A stretch of 64,000 bases of DNA from Microbacterium nymphoidis (lineage in GTDB: Bacteria > Actinomycetota > Actinomycetes > Actinomycetales > Microbacteriaceae): NCBI RefSeq assembly GCF_021044885.1, contig NZ_JAJNOD010000001.1, forward strand, positions 1,488,001 to 1,552,000, in the 5' to 3' direction. This document shows, one piece after another, positions 1 through 8,461 of the stretch; positions within the stretch are counted from its first letter, which is position 1; each line of letters begins with the position of its first letter. The position numbers and the translations under genes were made by a program. A model generated the notes under the pieces. The model worked only from the letters and a program-made list of their open reading frames with translations. It made no database searches and was not told the origin of the DNA.

Positions 1-896
1 AGCCCTGGCGGCACCGAGGCGGTCACGCACCGGCCGCGATCCCGCTCCTGGGAGCCCTCGGCGAGCGCACCGAGCGCGTCCTGCTCGGAACCTCTGTGCT
101 CACCCCGACGCTGAGGTATCACCCCGGGGTCATCGCTCAGGCGTTCGGTACACTCGGCGTGATGAACCCGGGCCGCATCATCCTGGGCGTGGGCACCGGG
201 GAGGCACTGAACGAGGTGACGCTGGGACAGCCCTGGCCCGATTCGCCCGAGCGCTTCCAGCGCCTGAAAGAGGCCATCACGCTGATCCGCCGGCTGTGGA
301 GCGAAGAGCGTGTCACGTTCGACGGCACCTACTACACCACCCACGACGCCACGATCTACGACCGCCCGGACCAGCGCGTGCCCATATACATCGGCGCCGC
401 GGGACCGGCGGCCACACGCCTGGCCGGCCGGATCGCGGACGGGTTCATCACGACGAGCGGCAAGGACGACACGCTCTACACGGATACTCTCCTCCCCGCG
501 CTCGACGAGGGGCTCGGCAAGCAGGGGCGCACGAGGGACGACATCGACACGCTGATCGAGGTCAAGGTCTCCCTGGCGCCGACCATCGCGCAAGCCCAGG
601 AGAAAACGCGGTTCTGGGCGAACCTGGCGCTGTCTCCCGAAGAGAAGACGAGCGTTCACGATCCGGTGGAGATGGAACGGCTCGCCGATGCGCTGCCCAT
701 CGAGCGCGCCGCCTCGAGGTTCATCGTGTCCGACGATGTCGACCAGCACGTCGCCGCCATCGAGCACTACCGCGACCTCGGATTCCGCCACCTGGTCTTC
801 CATGACCCCGGCGAGGACCAGGAGGCCTTCCTGCGTCTCTACGGCGAAGAAGTGCTGCCCCGCCTCCGCGCACGCGAGGCCGCTGCGCGCCGGTGA
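1..896 (+). CDS. fgd: F420-dependent glucose-6-phosphate dehydrogenase, 5' truncated by window edge
   Basis: Luciferase-like (LLM) class enzyme that oxidises glucose-6-phosphate to 6-phosphogluconolactone while reducing coenzyme F420. The frame is open from base 3, and the residues before the first in-frame GTG (base 96) still match the family: PWRH..GGHAP, then GERTERVLLGTSVLTPT. The true start therefore lies before the window. Other family landmarks are GVGTGEALNE (about bases 187-216), a DPVEMERLADALPIE stretch and a C-terminal LVFHDPGEDQ. The next gene starts inside its stop codon (GTGA) and makes an F420 precursor, which fits the assignment. Only the first 40 or so residues are missing. 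Confidence 0.9.
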   Translation, partial: PWRHRGGHAPAAIPLLGALGERTERVLLGTSVLTPTLRYHPGVIAQAFGTLGVMNPGRIILGVGTGEALNEVTLGQPWPDSPERFQRLKEAITLIRRLWSEERVTFDGTYYTTHDATIYDRPDQRVPIYIGAAGPAATRLAGRIADGFITTSGKDDTLYTDTLLPALDEGLGKQGRTRDDIDTLIEVKVSLAPTIAQAQEKTRFWANLALSPEEKTSVHDPVEMERLADALPIERAASRFIVSDDVDQHVAAIEHYRDLGFRHLVFHDPGEDQEAFLRLYGEEVLPRLRAREAAARR

Positions 897-1564
897 GCGC
901 TGCGGCACCCGCGGGGTGGACGGTGGTCGTCCCCGTCAAACACACCTCGCACGGCGAATCACGCCTGCGGGCGGATGCGCAGCTCGCGCGGGCGATCGCG
1001 CTCGACACCCTGGAGCGCATCGCCGCCGCCCGGCGGGTGGAGCGGATCGTGCTGGTGACATCCGACGCCGCGCTCGCGGATGCGGCTCGGGAGCAGATCA
1101 CGAGCGCAGCGGTGGACGTCGTCGCCGAAGAGACCGCAGCGCCGGAATCGGTGAGAACCGCTCGCGCGGACCGGGCGGATGCGGTCGAGCATGCGCTCAA
1201 CGACGCCGTCCGTGCCGGACTGAACAGCGTCGGTGGCGGGTTCGTCGCGGTGATCCACGCCGACCTTCCCGCTCTGCATCCGGATGATCTGGACGCTGCC
1301 CTGCTCCTCGCCGCCGACATACCGTACGGCGCGGTGTCTGACAGCGAGGGAGTGGGCACCGTCATGCTCACCGCGCAGCATCCGCATGCTCTGCAGCCCT
1401 CGTTCGGCCATGACTCCTTCGCCCGGCACCTGGCTGCGGGTGCAACACCGCTGGCGGCCGCCCCGTCGCTGCGCCGCGATGTGGACACCCCGGTGCAGCT
1501 GAACGCCGCTCGCGACGCACCAGAGCTCACCCTGGGCCCGCGCACTCGCGCCCTGACCGGCTGA
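893..1564 (+). CDS. cofC: 2-phospho-L-lactate / phosphoenolpyruvate guanylyltransferase (CofC/FbiD)
   Basis: 223-residue nucleotidyltransferase of F420 biosynthesis. It activates phospholactate or, in actinobacteria, phosphoenolpyruvate with GTP, giving the dinucleotide used by CofD/FbiA. The N-terminus carries the VVVPVK motif followed by GESRL, and an Asp-containing IHADLPAL metal/nucleotide motif lies mid-protein. The GTG start overlaps the fgd stop by four bases, so the two are probably translationally coupled. Its partner cofD lies convergent just downstream. Which of the two phospho-substrates is used cannot be read from sequence. Confidence 0.88.
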   Translation: MSAAAPAGWTVVVPVKHTSHGESRLRADAQLARAIALDTLERIAAARRVERIVLVTSDAALADAAREQITSAAVDVVAEETAAPESVRTARADRADAVEHALNDAVRAGLNSVGGGFVAVIHADLPALHPDDLDAALLLAADIPYGAVSDSEGVGTVMLTAQHPHALQPSFGHDSFARHLAAGATPLAAAPSLRRDVDTPVQLNAARDAPELTLGPRTRALTG

Positions 1565-1659
1565 AGAACGGGCCCGGCGACACGGGGCTGAGCTGCCCGC
1601 GGGGCGGGGAGGAGGCGCCACCAGGTGCGCCGGTCCCCGATCGGCACCGTCGGCAGGCT

Positions 1660-2640
1660 TCAGCCCGCGAAGCCCTCGTCGTCGCGGACCGACAGCGCGG
1701 CGTTCCCGAGCGCAGCGGAGGTGTCGGCGTCCCGCATCCACAGCGGAACCACCGACACGTCGATACCTCCGGCCGCCACACCCGGTGCGAGCGCCACGTC
1801 CTCTTCGGCCATCAACCAGGCATCCAGCAGGCCGCCGCGATCACGTGCGCCGTAGTGTCCCGCGATCGCGGCCGCCGACGTCTCGACCCCGATGGTGGGC
1901 AGACACACATCCGCCATGCCTCGCACCACGGCGCCGCCGATCACCGGCGATACACCCACCACGGGGGCCGGAGCGAGCGCAAGCGCCTCGCGGATGCCGG
2001 GCACGGCGAGGATCGGCCCGAGGGAGACCACCGGGTTGGATGGCGCGATGAGAACATCCGTGGCCTCGGCGAGCGCCTCGAGCACACCGGGCGCCGGATG
2101 AGCCTGCTCGATTCCCGGGTTCACGAACCGCTCCGGGGCACGGGCGGCGCGGTGACGCGTCCACCACTCCTGGAAGTGCATGCGGGATCCGTCGCGAAGG
2201 TGGACGATGGTGTCCACCTCGGCATCGGTCATCGGGAGGATTCGCGCACCGAGGTCCCACCGTCCGTTGAGACGGGCCACCACCTCGGACACTGTGGCGC
2301 CGTCGCGGAGCCATCCGGTTCGGGCGAGGTGGGTGCCGAGATCGAGGTCGCCGAGAGTGAACCACGGCCATCCGCCGCCCCACGCCTGCAGCTCCGCGTT
2401 GACGCGTTCCGTGTCCCCGGCCCGGCCCCACCCGCGCTCGGTGTCGTTCACACCGGCCAGCGCATACAGCAGCGAATCGATGTCGGGTTGCAGCCGCACG
2501 CCGCTCAGCCACAGATCGTCGCCGGTGTTGGCGATGACCGTGATCTGGTGCGCCTCACCACGGCGGCGAAGCGCTTCTCGCACCCCGAGGGTGAATCGTG
2601 ATCCGCCGACGCCGCCGGCCAGGATCACGACCCGCCTCAT
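1660..2640 (-). CDS. cofD: 2-phospho-L-lactate (phosphoenolpyruvate) transferase, F420 biosynthesis (CofD/FbiA)
   Basis: 326-residue transferase that joins the activated phospho-moiety to the deazaflavin Fo to give F420-0 or dehydro-F420-0. The N-terminal LAGGVGGSRFTLGV (about residues 7-20) and IANTGDD (about 36-42) are family signatures. NGRWDLGARILPMTD and the later IAPSNPVVSLGPIL also match. Its ATG overlaps the hemD stop (ATGA), so it is the second gene of a hemD-cofD pair read towards cofC. The gamma-glutamyl ligase FbiB and the Fo synthase FbiC are not in the window, so the pathway must be completed elsewhere. Confidence 0.92.
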   Translation of the reverse strand: MRRVVILAGGVGGSRFTLGVREALRRRGEAHQITVIANTGDDLWLSGVRLQPDIDSLLYALAGVNDTERGWGRAGDTERVNAELQAWGGGWPWFTLGDLDLGTHLARTGWLRDGATVSEVVARLNGRWDLGARILPMTDAEVDTIVHLRDGSRMHFQEWWTRHRAARAPERFVNPGIEQAHPAPGVLEALAEATDVLIAPSNPVVSLGPILAVPGIREALALAPAPVVGVSPVIGGAVVRGMADVCLPTIGVETSAAAIAGHYGARDRGGLLDAWLMAEEDVALAPGVAAGGIDVSVVPLWMRDADTSAALGNAALSVRDDEGFAG

Positions 2641-3434
2641 CGGGCGAACTCGTCCGCGGCGTGCGGCAGCGGGAACTTGGAGACCGCGGCGATGAGCGCA
2701 TCGACGGTCTGCTGGTCGGCGATGATGTCCACGTTGAGTCCGATACCACGCGCGTCCTTGGCGGTACGAGGACCAATCGCCGCGATGATCGTCTCCTCCG
2801 GAATCACCGCGAACTGCTCGCGCACCTGGGCCGCGACCGAACCCGACGTGACGAGGATCGCGTTGATGCGCCCGTTGGCGACGTCGCGGGCGATGCGCTC
2901 CGTCACCGGCACGCCCACCGTGCGATATGCCACCACCTGATGCACGTGGTGCCCGGCACCCAGCAGCGCTTCAGTGAGGACCGGCTTCGCCTGCTCACTT
3001 CGCAGCGTGAGGAACTTCTTCGGCTCCGTCTCCAGCGCGATCAGATCAGCCGCCATGCCCGCCGAGGAGTTGTCCTCCGCCGGCACGAGGTCCACCGTAT
3101 AGCCCGCCGCCTGGAGCGCCGCAGCCGTGGTCTCGCCGACGGCCGCGATCCGCGTCTTCGCGGGAACGACGGTGCGCTGGGCGTAGAGGACGTCGACCGT
3201 TGTGGCGCTGGTGACGGTGAGCCAGTCGAACTCGCCGTCCTGCAGCCGGCGCAGCGCGTCATCGAGGGCTGCGGCATCCGTCGTCGCAGCGAAGTTGATG
3301 AGAGGGGCGACCACGGGGATGGCTCCCTGGTCGCGGAGGCTCGCGGCGACGCCGTCGCCCCAGGGACCACCGCGGGGAACGAGAACGCGCCAGCCGGTCA
3401 GCGGCTTCTCGTGATGTTCGTTGGCTGTAGTCAT
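2637..3434 (-). CDS. hemD: Uroporphyrinogen-III synthase family protein
   Basis: 265-residue protein of the HemD fold, which cyclises hydroxymethylbilane to uroporphyrinogen III in tetrapyrrole synthesis. The two-lobed pattern is visible: N-terminal LTGWRVLVPRGG..GDGVAASLRDQGA, the linking LDDALRRL..DWLTVTSATTV, and the second-lobe IAAVGETTAAALQAAG, ending in VTSGSVAAQV and IAAIGPRTAKDARG. The frame stays open upstream, but the ATG at 3434 gives a family-length product. It is coupled to cofD by a four-base overlap, an unusual partner for a haem gene. The family is diverse, so the enzymatic role is likely but not certain. Confidence 0.8.
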   Translation of the reverse strand: MTTANEHHEKPLTGWRVLVPRGGPWGDGVAASLRDQGAIPVVAPLINFAATTDAAALDDALRRLQDGEFDWLTVTSATTVDVLYAQRTVVPAKTRIAAVGETTAAALQAAGYTVDLVPAEDNSSAGMAADLIALETEPKKFLTLRSEQAKPVLTEALLGAGHHVHQVVAYRTVGVPVTERIARDVANGRINAILVTSGSVAAQVREQFAVIPEETIIAAIGPRTAKDARGIGLNVDIIADQQTVDALIAAVSKFPLPHAADEFAR

Positions 3435-3689
3435 GACAACTCTCTCAGGGGCGTGGATCGCCGGGAGGATGACGATCTCAGGGAGAGTGGCGGACCCGGG
3501 CGAAAGATGCGCATGGGCGCACGCCACCGGCAGTGTCCGCACCATTGCAACTGCCTGTTTCCCTTGAATATACCCCCGATCCGGCGTTTCGTTTCCCCCC
3601 TGCCCGGTTCCGCTCGTGGTTCCGGGTCGCATTCGCTCGTGATCCGGGGTTTCCATGATGCATTCAGACGCATGAGAGACAATGGAACG

Positions 3690-4697
3690 ATGACCGATCG
3701 GCATCCGCTCATCCAGGGGTTGCTCGGCTTCGGTCCGCACTCCGGTGCGCACCGCGTGGCCCTGCGCGCCGGGCTCTCCATCGCGGTGCCACTGCTCGTT
3801 CTGTTCAGCATCGACCACGTGGAGTGGTCGATCTATGCGGCCTTCGGTGCGTTCACTTCGCTGTATGGCCGTTCGTCGGACTACGCCGGCCGCCTGCGCA
3901 TGCAGTCCGTGGCCGGAGGCGTGCTGGTCGCCTCCGTCATCGGAGGGGTGCTCGTGGGGCTGTCACCGGCGCGATCATGGCTGGTGATCCCTCTGGCCGC
4001 CCTCCTCGCCGCAGGTTCTGCCGCGCTCAGTGATCGTCAGCGCTGGCATCCCCCGGGGGCGCTGTTCCCGATCTTCGCCTTCACTGCCTGTGCATCGATC
4101 CCCGCGACACCCGCCCTGGTCGTTCCCGCCACCGTGGTGAGCGTCTCCGTCGCGGCGTTCTCGATCCTGCTGGGCGCAACGGGGGCCCTGCGGCGCGGGC
4201 GCTCGCTCACCGGGGCTCGGCCCGAGGCGCATCCGATCGAGCTGCGCCACGTGATCCGTGCCGCAGCGGGAGTGCTGATCGCGGGAACCATCGCCACGTC
4301 GATCGGCATCGGCCACCCCTACTGGGCGATGGTATCGGCGGTGGTGCCGCTGGCGTCACGTGAGTTCGTGCCGCAGCTCGTGCGCGGCGTGCAGCGGATC
4401 GTGGGAACCGTGATCGGCCTGGCCCTCGCGGCGCTCCTGCTGTGGTGGAGCCCTCCCACACTGGTGGCGCTGGTCATCGTCATCGTGCTGCAGTTCGCCG
4501 TGGAGCTCCTCGTGGGGCGCAACTACGTCCTGGCACTGCTGTTCATCACACCGCTGGCCCTGCTCATGGTGCACCTGGCTTCACCCGCTCCGACAGCCGG
4601 GCTCATCCTGGATCGCGGGATCGAGACGATCATCGGCGTGGTGGTGGGCGTCGGGATCGGCTATCTGACCCGTCCGGGCACCTTCCGCCGGCGCTGA
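3690..4697 (+). CDS. FUSC-family (aromatic acid / fusaric acid resistance type) membrane protein
   Basis: 335-residue multi-pass inner-membrane protein. It has two similar hydrophobic halves, each with a helix bundle: residues about 20-140 and about 175-330. The second half contains GHPYWAMVSAVVPL, typical of FUSC-type efflux components. A FUSC protein normally exports aromatic carboxylates or related compounds; the substrate here is unknown. The frame is open far upstream, but those codons are antisense to hemD, so the ATG at 3690 (or 3672) is the realistic start. The 255 bases before it hold AT-rich promoter-like sequence near 3570 and no gene. It is monocistronic and followed by a convergent operon. 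Confidence 0.75.
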   Translation: MTDRHPLIQGLLGFGPHSGAHRVALRAGLSIAVPLLVLFSIDHVEWSIYAAFGAFTSLYGRSSDYAGRLRMQSVAGGVLVASVIGGVLVGLSPARSWLVIPLAALLAAGSAALSDRQRWHPPGALFPIFAFTACASIPATPALVVPATVVSVSVAAFSILLGATGALRRGRSLTGARPEAHPIELRHVIRAAAGVLIAGTIATSIGIGHPYWAMVSAVVPLASREFVPQLVRGVQRIVGTVIGLALAALLLWWSPPTLVALVIVIVLQFAVELLVGRNYVLALLFITPLALLMVHLASPAPTAGLILDRGIETIIGVVVGVGIGYLTRPGTFRRR

Positions 4698-4710
4698 GCG
4701 ACCGCGAAAC

Positions 4711-4986
4711 TCAGCCGCGAGGGTCGGTGACCGAACGCACCACAGACCAGACGATGCCGCCGACCGCGACCGCCACTCCGACAGCGACCAGGGCCGCCTT
4801 GAGAGGCTCACGACGGGCGAACAGCTGAGCCTTCACGGTGGCCTTCTGCGCCTGCTTGGGCACGTTGACCTTCTCTTCGATGGCGCTCAGCGCAGCCTTG
4901 AGCTCGGCGCGTGCGGCCTCGACGGGGTCGTTGATCCCCAGCGGAACGGCGGTGCGCGGAACAGCGGCGGAACGATCAGAGCTCAT
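4711..4986 (-). CDS. DUF3618-like small membrane-anchored protein
   Basis: 91-residue protein. The N-terminal half is hydrophilic and helical (VEAARAELKAALSAIEEKVN), and there is a single transmembrane helix near the C-terminus (about residues 65-84). This layout is typical of actinobacterial DUF3618 proteins. Its start lies 11 bases inside the end of the preceding holin-like gene, so it is the last gene of the 7373-4711 minus-strand run. It probably contributes to the cell envelope with its two upstream neighbours. No catalytic motif is seen. Confidence 0.65.
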   Translation of the reverse strand: MSSDRSAAVPRTAVPLGINDPVEAARAELKAALSAIEEKVNVPKQAQKATVKAQLFARREPLKAALVAVGVAVAVGGIVWSVVRSVTDPRG

Positions 4987-5386
4987 CAGCGATATCCTTC
5001 ACGATCTTCACATCGGTCTGTGCGGCCTGCACCGGATTCTCGTCGGCAGCGATCTTCTTCATGCGGAAGACTCCGAGCACGGCGAGCACGGCGGCGATCA
5101 GCAGCATGATCACGAAGACGATGAGCGCCGACAGCCAGACCGGCATCCACGACGCCAGGCCCGCGATGAAGAACGTGCCCAGCGCCGGAATGGACCAGAA
5201 CAGGAAGAAGAGGGCGGCCAGGAACCACGCCACACCGATGCCGGCGTGCTTGGCCGTGCGCGTGACCCACGCCTTGGCGGCGTTGAACTCGGCGATGACC
5301 AGATTGCGAACAAGCTCCGGGACCTCCCCGAGCAGGGTGAGCAGGCCGTCGTCCGCGCGATCGCGGAATCCGCGTGGAGTCGTCAT
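4976..5386 (-). CDS. Holin-like (Actinobacterial Holin-X / phage holin family) membrane protein
   Basis: 136-residue protein. An amphipathic N-terminal segment (LLTLLGEVPELVRNLVIAEF) precedes two strong transmembrane helices (about residues 47-70 and 75-100), then a charged tail. This is the arrangement of the Acthol_X family of chromosomal actinobacterial proteins. They are named after holins but are not part of prophages, and no phage genes occur nearby. An in-frame extension upstream would run into the neighbouring gene, so ATG 5386 is preferred. It lies one base after the stop of the YtxH-like gene. Confidence 0.7.
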   Translation of the reverse strand: MTTPRGFRDRADDGLLTLLGEVPELVRNLVIAEFNAAKAWVTRTAKHAGIGVAWFLAALFFLFWSIPALGTFFIAGLASWMPVWLSALIVFVIMLLIAAVLAVLGVFRMKKIAADENPVQAAQTDVKIVKDIADEL

Positions 5387-5387
5387 G

Positions 5388-5777
5388 TCAGCCCTTCTTC
5401 GTGCGGGGCTTCTTGAGCTTCTCCGCGACCTCATCGGCGGCCTCGACCACCTCGTCGATCGACTCGGCGGCGGCGCGCTTCACCGTGGGTGCCTCAGCGC
5501 GCGCCGTGGCGGTGGCTCGATCCAGCTTCTGCCCGGTGGTGCCGGAGCCGGCGGCCGCCTGGGCCACCTTGACGCCGGTGTTCCAGAGCGTGCGCGGCAG
5601 CGCGAGCGCCGCGGACTTCGCCAGATCTTCGACCTTGGCGACCTGGGTCTGCACCTGCGGCAGGTTCCAGACCTTGCCCGCGGCTTCCTTGATCTGCTCG
5701 TACCGCTCTCGCCCGGCGCGTGTTCCGAGTACGTATCCGATGCCGATGCCGACGACCAGTCCGATCTTGCCCTTCAT
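5388..5777 (-). CDS. YtxH-like small envelope protein
   Basis: 129-residue protein starting with a glycine-rich membrane segment (GLVVGIGIGYVLGTRAGRER, about residues 6-25). It continues as a long charged, probably helical domain rich in Ala, Glu and Lys, with a basic C-terminus (KPRTKKG). This matches YtxH-type proteins often found beside holin-X and DUF3618 genes in actinobacteria. The ATG at 5777 has a strong ribosome-binding site (GGGGGAGG). The frame is open upstream but that part lacks similarity. Function is unknown. Confidence 0.65.
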   Translation of the reverse strand: MKGKIGLVVGIGIGYVLGTRAGRERYEQIKEAAGKVWNLPQVQTQVAKVEDLAKSAALALPRTLWNTGVKVAQAAAGSGTTGQKLDRATATARAEAPTVKRAAAESIDEVVEAADEVAEKLKKPRTKKG

Positions 5778-5899
5778 GGGTCCTCCCCCGCAGCGTCTGC
5801 TGGTGTGCGAGACCAGCGTAACCCTATATTCCGATTCCGGCATCCACTGCTCTGTCAGCCAGCGCAGCGCAGCGGACCGGCGGGGATTGCACGGTGGGA

Positions 5900-5947
5900 G
5901 ATGGAGAACGCACCGCCGATCGACTCCCCCGGGTGTGCTTTTCCATC
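5900..5947 (-). terminator. Hairpin downstream of the hemY/cgoX-like gene
   Basis: An imperfect inverted repeat pairs GATGGAGAACGCAC (from 5900) with GTGTGCTTTTCCATC (to 5947). It lies between the end of the oxidase gene and the small envelope operon, and fits termination of the oxidase transcript. It resembles the A-tract/T-tract hairpins at 18741 and 29745. Confidence 0.5.
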
Positions 5948-5978
5948 CGCCATCGAACACGGACTGGCCGAGCGGAGC

Positions 5979-7373
5979 TCAGGAGAACAGCGCGCCTCGC
6001 CGAAGCCGCTCCGCCGTACTCTGTGCGTCCGCGACCACGAGGTCCAGTCCGGCACCGGCGAGCCAGGCCCCGGTGGCACCCAGGCCCGCGGGCCAGAGAT
6101 TCGGATCGTGCAGACGTGCGGCTGCGGCGGCGAACCCGCGCTGTTCGCGATGCGGGGCGGCATCGAAATCGGCCATCACCGCGTCGCGGACCGAGACTCC
6201 CAGCACGCCTTCCAGCTGCGCGGTGGCCTCCGCCGGGGTGTGGACCCCGGCGAGGCGGGCACGCACGACCCGGGCACCCGCATCAGCACCGACGTCCCAC
6301 TGCGCGGTGAGGTCGTCGATGCTGACGATGTCCGAGTCAGCCGGCTGGGGGTACACCCCTGCTCCCCACGCGGGTGCCCCATCGACGATCGCGGTGAGGG
6401 TGGTCAGCCGCGACCGGGGGGTGAACTCCGCGGGAAGCTCGACGATTCCGTGCAACAGCGGTCGCGCCGCATGCTCATCGGCCGCCAGGACGACCACAGC
6501 GGCGGTCAACTCCTCCGGCGCGGCGGCGTCGCCCTCGGGATCCTCGGAGTGGTCGGTGGTGCGGCAGCCGGTCACACGGTAGGTGTCACCGGTGCGAACG
6601 ATCGACTCGGCAGCCGTCGCGAGCAGGACTCGCCCGCCGAGTTCGGCGATGCGGCGCTCCAGCGCGGCGACGAGCGTCTCCATCCCGTTCGCGAGCGTGA
6701 GCCGGGGCCGGGCGGACGCGTCGCCGAGGATCTCCGCGACCGCGCCGGAGAGCGATCCCTGACGGGTGAGCGCGGGGTTAAGCTCAGGGGCAGCGATGGA
6801 GACGTCGACCTCGTCGGGTGCGAGGCCCAGCGATCCACGGGTGACCGGGGCGACCAGGCGCTGCTCGATCTTCGCGCCCATGCGCTTGCGCACCAGCACG
6901 CCCAGGCGGTTCTCGTGCCCGATCGTCAGCGGTGGGCGCAACCGGTCCAGGTAGCCGCGCCAGGCGCCACCCCAGCCGATGATGCGCACCGCGTCCGTGA
7001 GGAACGGGTTGGCCGGAATGCCCAGCACGCCGTCGGGAAGCGGCACCAGCCCGCGTGCGCTCGTCGTCGAGCGGACACCGGTGCGCTGCGCGACGCGCCC
7101 GCCGTCCAGCCCGAGTTCGGCCAGCCCGAGAGCGTCGATGAGCCGGTCGACCGCCCCGTCCGCGGCGAAGGACACGGCTCCAGCGTCCGCGCGCACCCCT
7201 CCAACGTCCACGGTGCGAACGGATCCGCCCAGACGCTCAGAAGCTTCGAGGAGCGTCACGGGCATGCCGACCTTGGCGCACTCATACGCGGCGACCAGCC
7301 CGCCGATCCCACCCCCGATCACCACGACGGGTGTGTGCTGGGCGGCTGCTACGAGATCGGAGACGTCGGACAC
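5979..7373 (-). CDS. hemY: Protoporphyrinogen/coproporphyrinogen oxidase (HemY/CgoX-like flavoprotein)
   Basis: 464-residue FAD-dependent amine-oxidase-fold protein. The N-terminal dinucleotide-binding motif VVVIGGGIGGLVAAYECAK is followed by LLEASERLGGSVRT. The second signature region is VTRGSLGLAPDEVDVSIAAPEL and LANGMETLVAALERRI. In Gram-positive actinobacteria such enzymes oxidise coproporphyrinogen III to coproporphyrin III in the coproporphyrin-dependent haem route. The GTG at 7373 is preceded by GGGAGGATGG, so the longer open frame is not needed. hemD lies 2.5 kb away, but the genes are not in one operon. The C-terminal FAD-binding GxxLAGAG motif is present (GAWLAGAGLDL). Confidence 0.85.
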   Translation of the reverse strand: MSDVSDLVAAAQHTPVVVIGGGIGGLVAAYECAKVGMPVTLLEASERLGGSVRTVDVGGVRADAGAVSFAADGAVDRLIDALGLAELGLDGGRVAQRTGVRSTTSARGLVPLPDGVLGIPANPFLTDAVRIIGWGGAWRGYLDRLRPPLTIGHENRLGVLVRKRMGAKIEQRLVAPVTRGSLGLAPDEVDVSIAAPELNPALTRQGSLSGAVAEILGDASARPRLTLANGMETLVAALERRIAELGGRVLLATAAESIVRTGDTYRVTGCRTTDHSEDPEGDAAAPEELTAAVVVLAADEHAARPLLHGIVELPAEFTPRSRLTTLTAIVDGAPAWGAGVYPQPADSDIVSIDDLTAQWDVGADAGARVVRARLAGVHTPAEATAQLEGVLGVSVRDAVMADFDAAPHREQRGFAAAAARLHDPNLWPAGLGATGAWLAGAGLDLVVADAQSTAERLRRGALFS

Positions 7374-7429
7374 TCCACCATCCTCCCATCCGCCTTCCCG
7401 TGCCGGAGCGCCGATGGAAGACTGGGCGT

Positions 7430-8002
7430 ATGGCACTGCACATCACGGACGACACCGCGGCGGACGAACTGCTCACCGAGAACCCGCTCGCACTGCTCAT
7501 CGGCATGCTGCTGGATCAGCAGGTCGCCATGGAGACGGCGTTCTCCGGCCCGCTGAAGATCCAGCAGCGCGTGGGGACGATGGATGCGGCGACGATCGCC
7601 GGGTACGATCCCGAGGCTTTCACGGAAGCGTTCAAACAGACGCCCGCCGTGCATCGTTATCCGGGGTCGATGGCCGGACGGGTCCAGGCCCTGTGCGAAG
7701 TCATCGCGACGGAGTGGGACGACGACGCGTCGCAGATCTGGACGAAGGACTCCCCCGACGGTGCGACCGTGCTCAAGCGGCTCAAGGCGCTGCCCGGATT
7801 CGGCGACCAGAAGGCGCGCATCTTCCTGGCGCTGCTGGGCAAGCAGTACGGATTCACCGGCGCGGGGTGGCGTGAGGCCGCGGGCGCATACGGCGACGAG
7901 GGGTCGTTCCGCTCCGTTGCCGACATCACCTCTCCCGAATCCCTGGTGAAGGTGCGCGAGTTCAAGAAGTCCGTGAAGGCTGCGGCCAAGGCGCCCCGGT
8001 GA
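7430..8002 (+). CDS. HhH-GPD-type base excision repair protein
   Basis: 190-residue protein of the helix-hairpin-helix GPD glycosylase superfamily. The N-terminal LLIGMLLDQQVAMETAF resembles the substrate-binding helices. LKRLKALPGFGDQKARIFLALL supplies the HhH hairpin with its glycine-rich turn. The C-terminal Fe-S cysteines of Nth/MutY are absent. Proteins of this type are short actinobacterial members whose damaged-base specificity is unknown. The start at 7430 was chosen because it begins the conserved MALHITDD sequence. It is coupled to the next gene by a GTGA overlap and divergent from the oxidase gene. Confidence 0.75.
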   Translation: MALHITDDTAADELLTENPLALLIGMLLDQQVAMETAFSGPLKIQQRVGTMDAATIAGYDPEAFTEAFKQTPAVHRYPGSMAGRVQALCEVIATEWDDDASQIWTKDSPDGATVLKRLKALPGFGDQKARIFLALLGKQYGFTGAGWREAAGAYGDEGSFRSVADITSPESLVKVREFKKSVKAAAKAPR

Positions 8003-8421
8003 GGCCCACCGGCGGGGATGTGGCCGGGTTCATCGCGGCGGTCACGCCTGACAGGCGACGCCGCGACGCGGAGACGCTCGTTGCCATGCTCGGAGAGGTG
8101 ACCGGCCACGAGCCGGCGCTCTGGGGAACCATCGTGGGCTTCGGCGCCTGCCACTACCGCTATCCCACCGGCACCGAAGGCGATATGCCTCTGGCTGCGT
8201 TCGCTCCGCGAAAAGCCGCCAGCACGATCTACCTCCTGGAGGGTGCAGACCCGCACGCGGACGACCTGGGCGAACTCGGTCCGCATACGTTCACGAAGGG
8301 CTGCCTGTACCTGAAGGATCTCGCCGCCGTCGACCTCGCCGTGCTCCGTCGCATTCTGGAGCGGTCCCACGCCATCGCTCTCTCGGACGGGATCCCTGGA
8401 ATGACCCTCGAGGTCCGCTGA
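7999..8421 (+). CDS. DUF1801 (YdhG-like) protein
   Basis: 140-residue cytosolic protein. The N-terminal VAGFIAAVTPDRRRRDAETLVAML helix is followed by LWGTIVGFGACHYRYPTG, the FAPRKAASTIYLL strand segment and HTFTKGCLYLKDL. These are the hallmarks of DUF1801, an uncharacterised alpha/beta family. The GTG start overlaps the stop of the HhH-GPD gene by four bases, so the two are co-translated. Nothing in the sequence assigns an activity. Confidence 0.75.
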   Translation: MRPTGGDVAGFIAAVTPDRRRRDAETLVAMLGEVTGHEPALWGTIVGFGACHYRYPTGTEGDMPLAAFAPRKAASTIYLLEGADPHADDLGELGPHTFTKGCLYLKDLAAVDLAVLRRILERSHAIALSDGIPGMTLEVR

Positions 8422-8461
8422 CCCGATTGCCCGGCCAGCGGAGGCGTCCTACCCTCAAGAC

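Noticed and set aside
1565-1659. Possible terminator between cofC and cofD (near 1614-1631)
   Set aside because: Only a weak bulged stem is visible in very GC-rich sequence; not convincing enough to list.
4711-5777. Prophage remnant suggested by the holin-like gene
   Set aside because: No other phage genes are present; holin-X, YtxH-like and DUF3618-like genes form a common chromosomal cluster in actinobacteria.
5061-7556. 830-codon plus-strand open frame opposite the hemY-like and envelope genes
   Set aside because: High-GC antisense frame; composition is Arg/Gly/His-rich with no domain, while the opposite strand encodes recognisable proteins.
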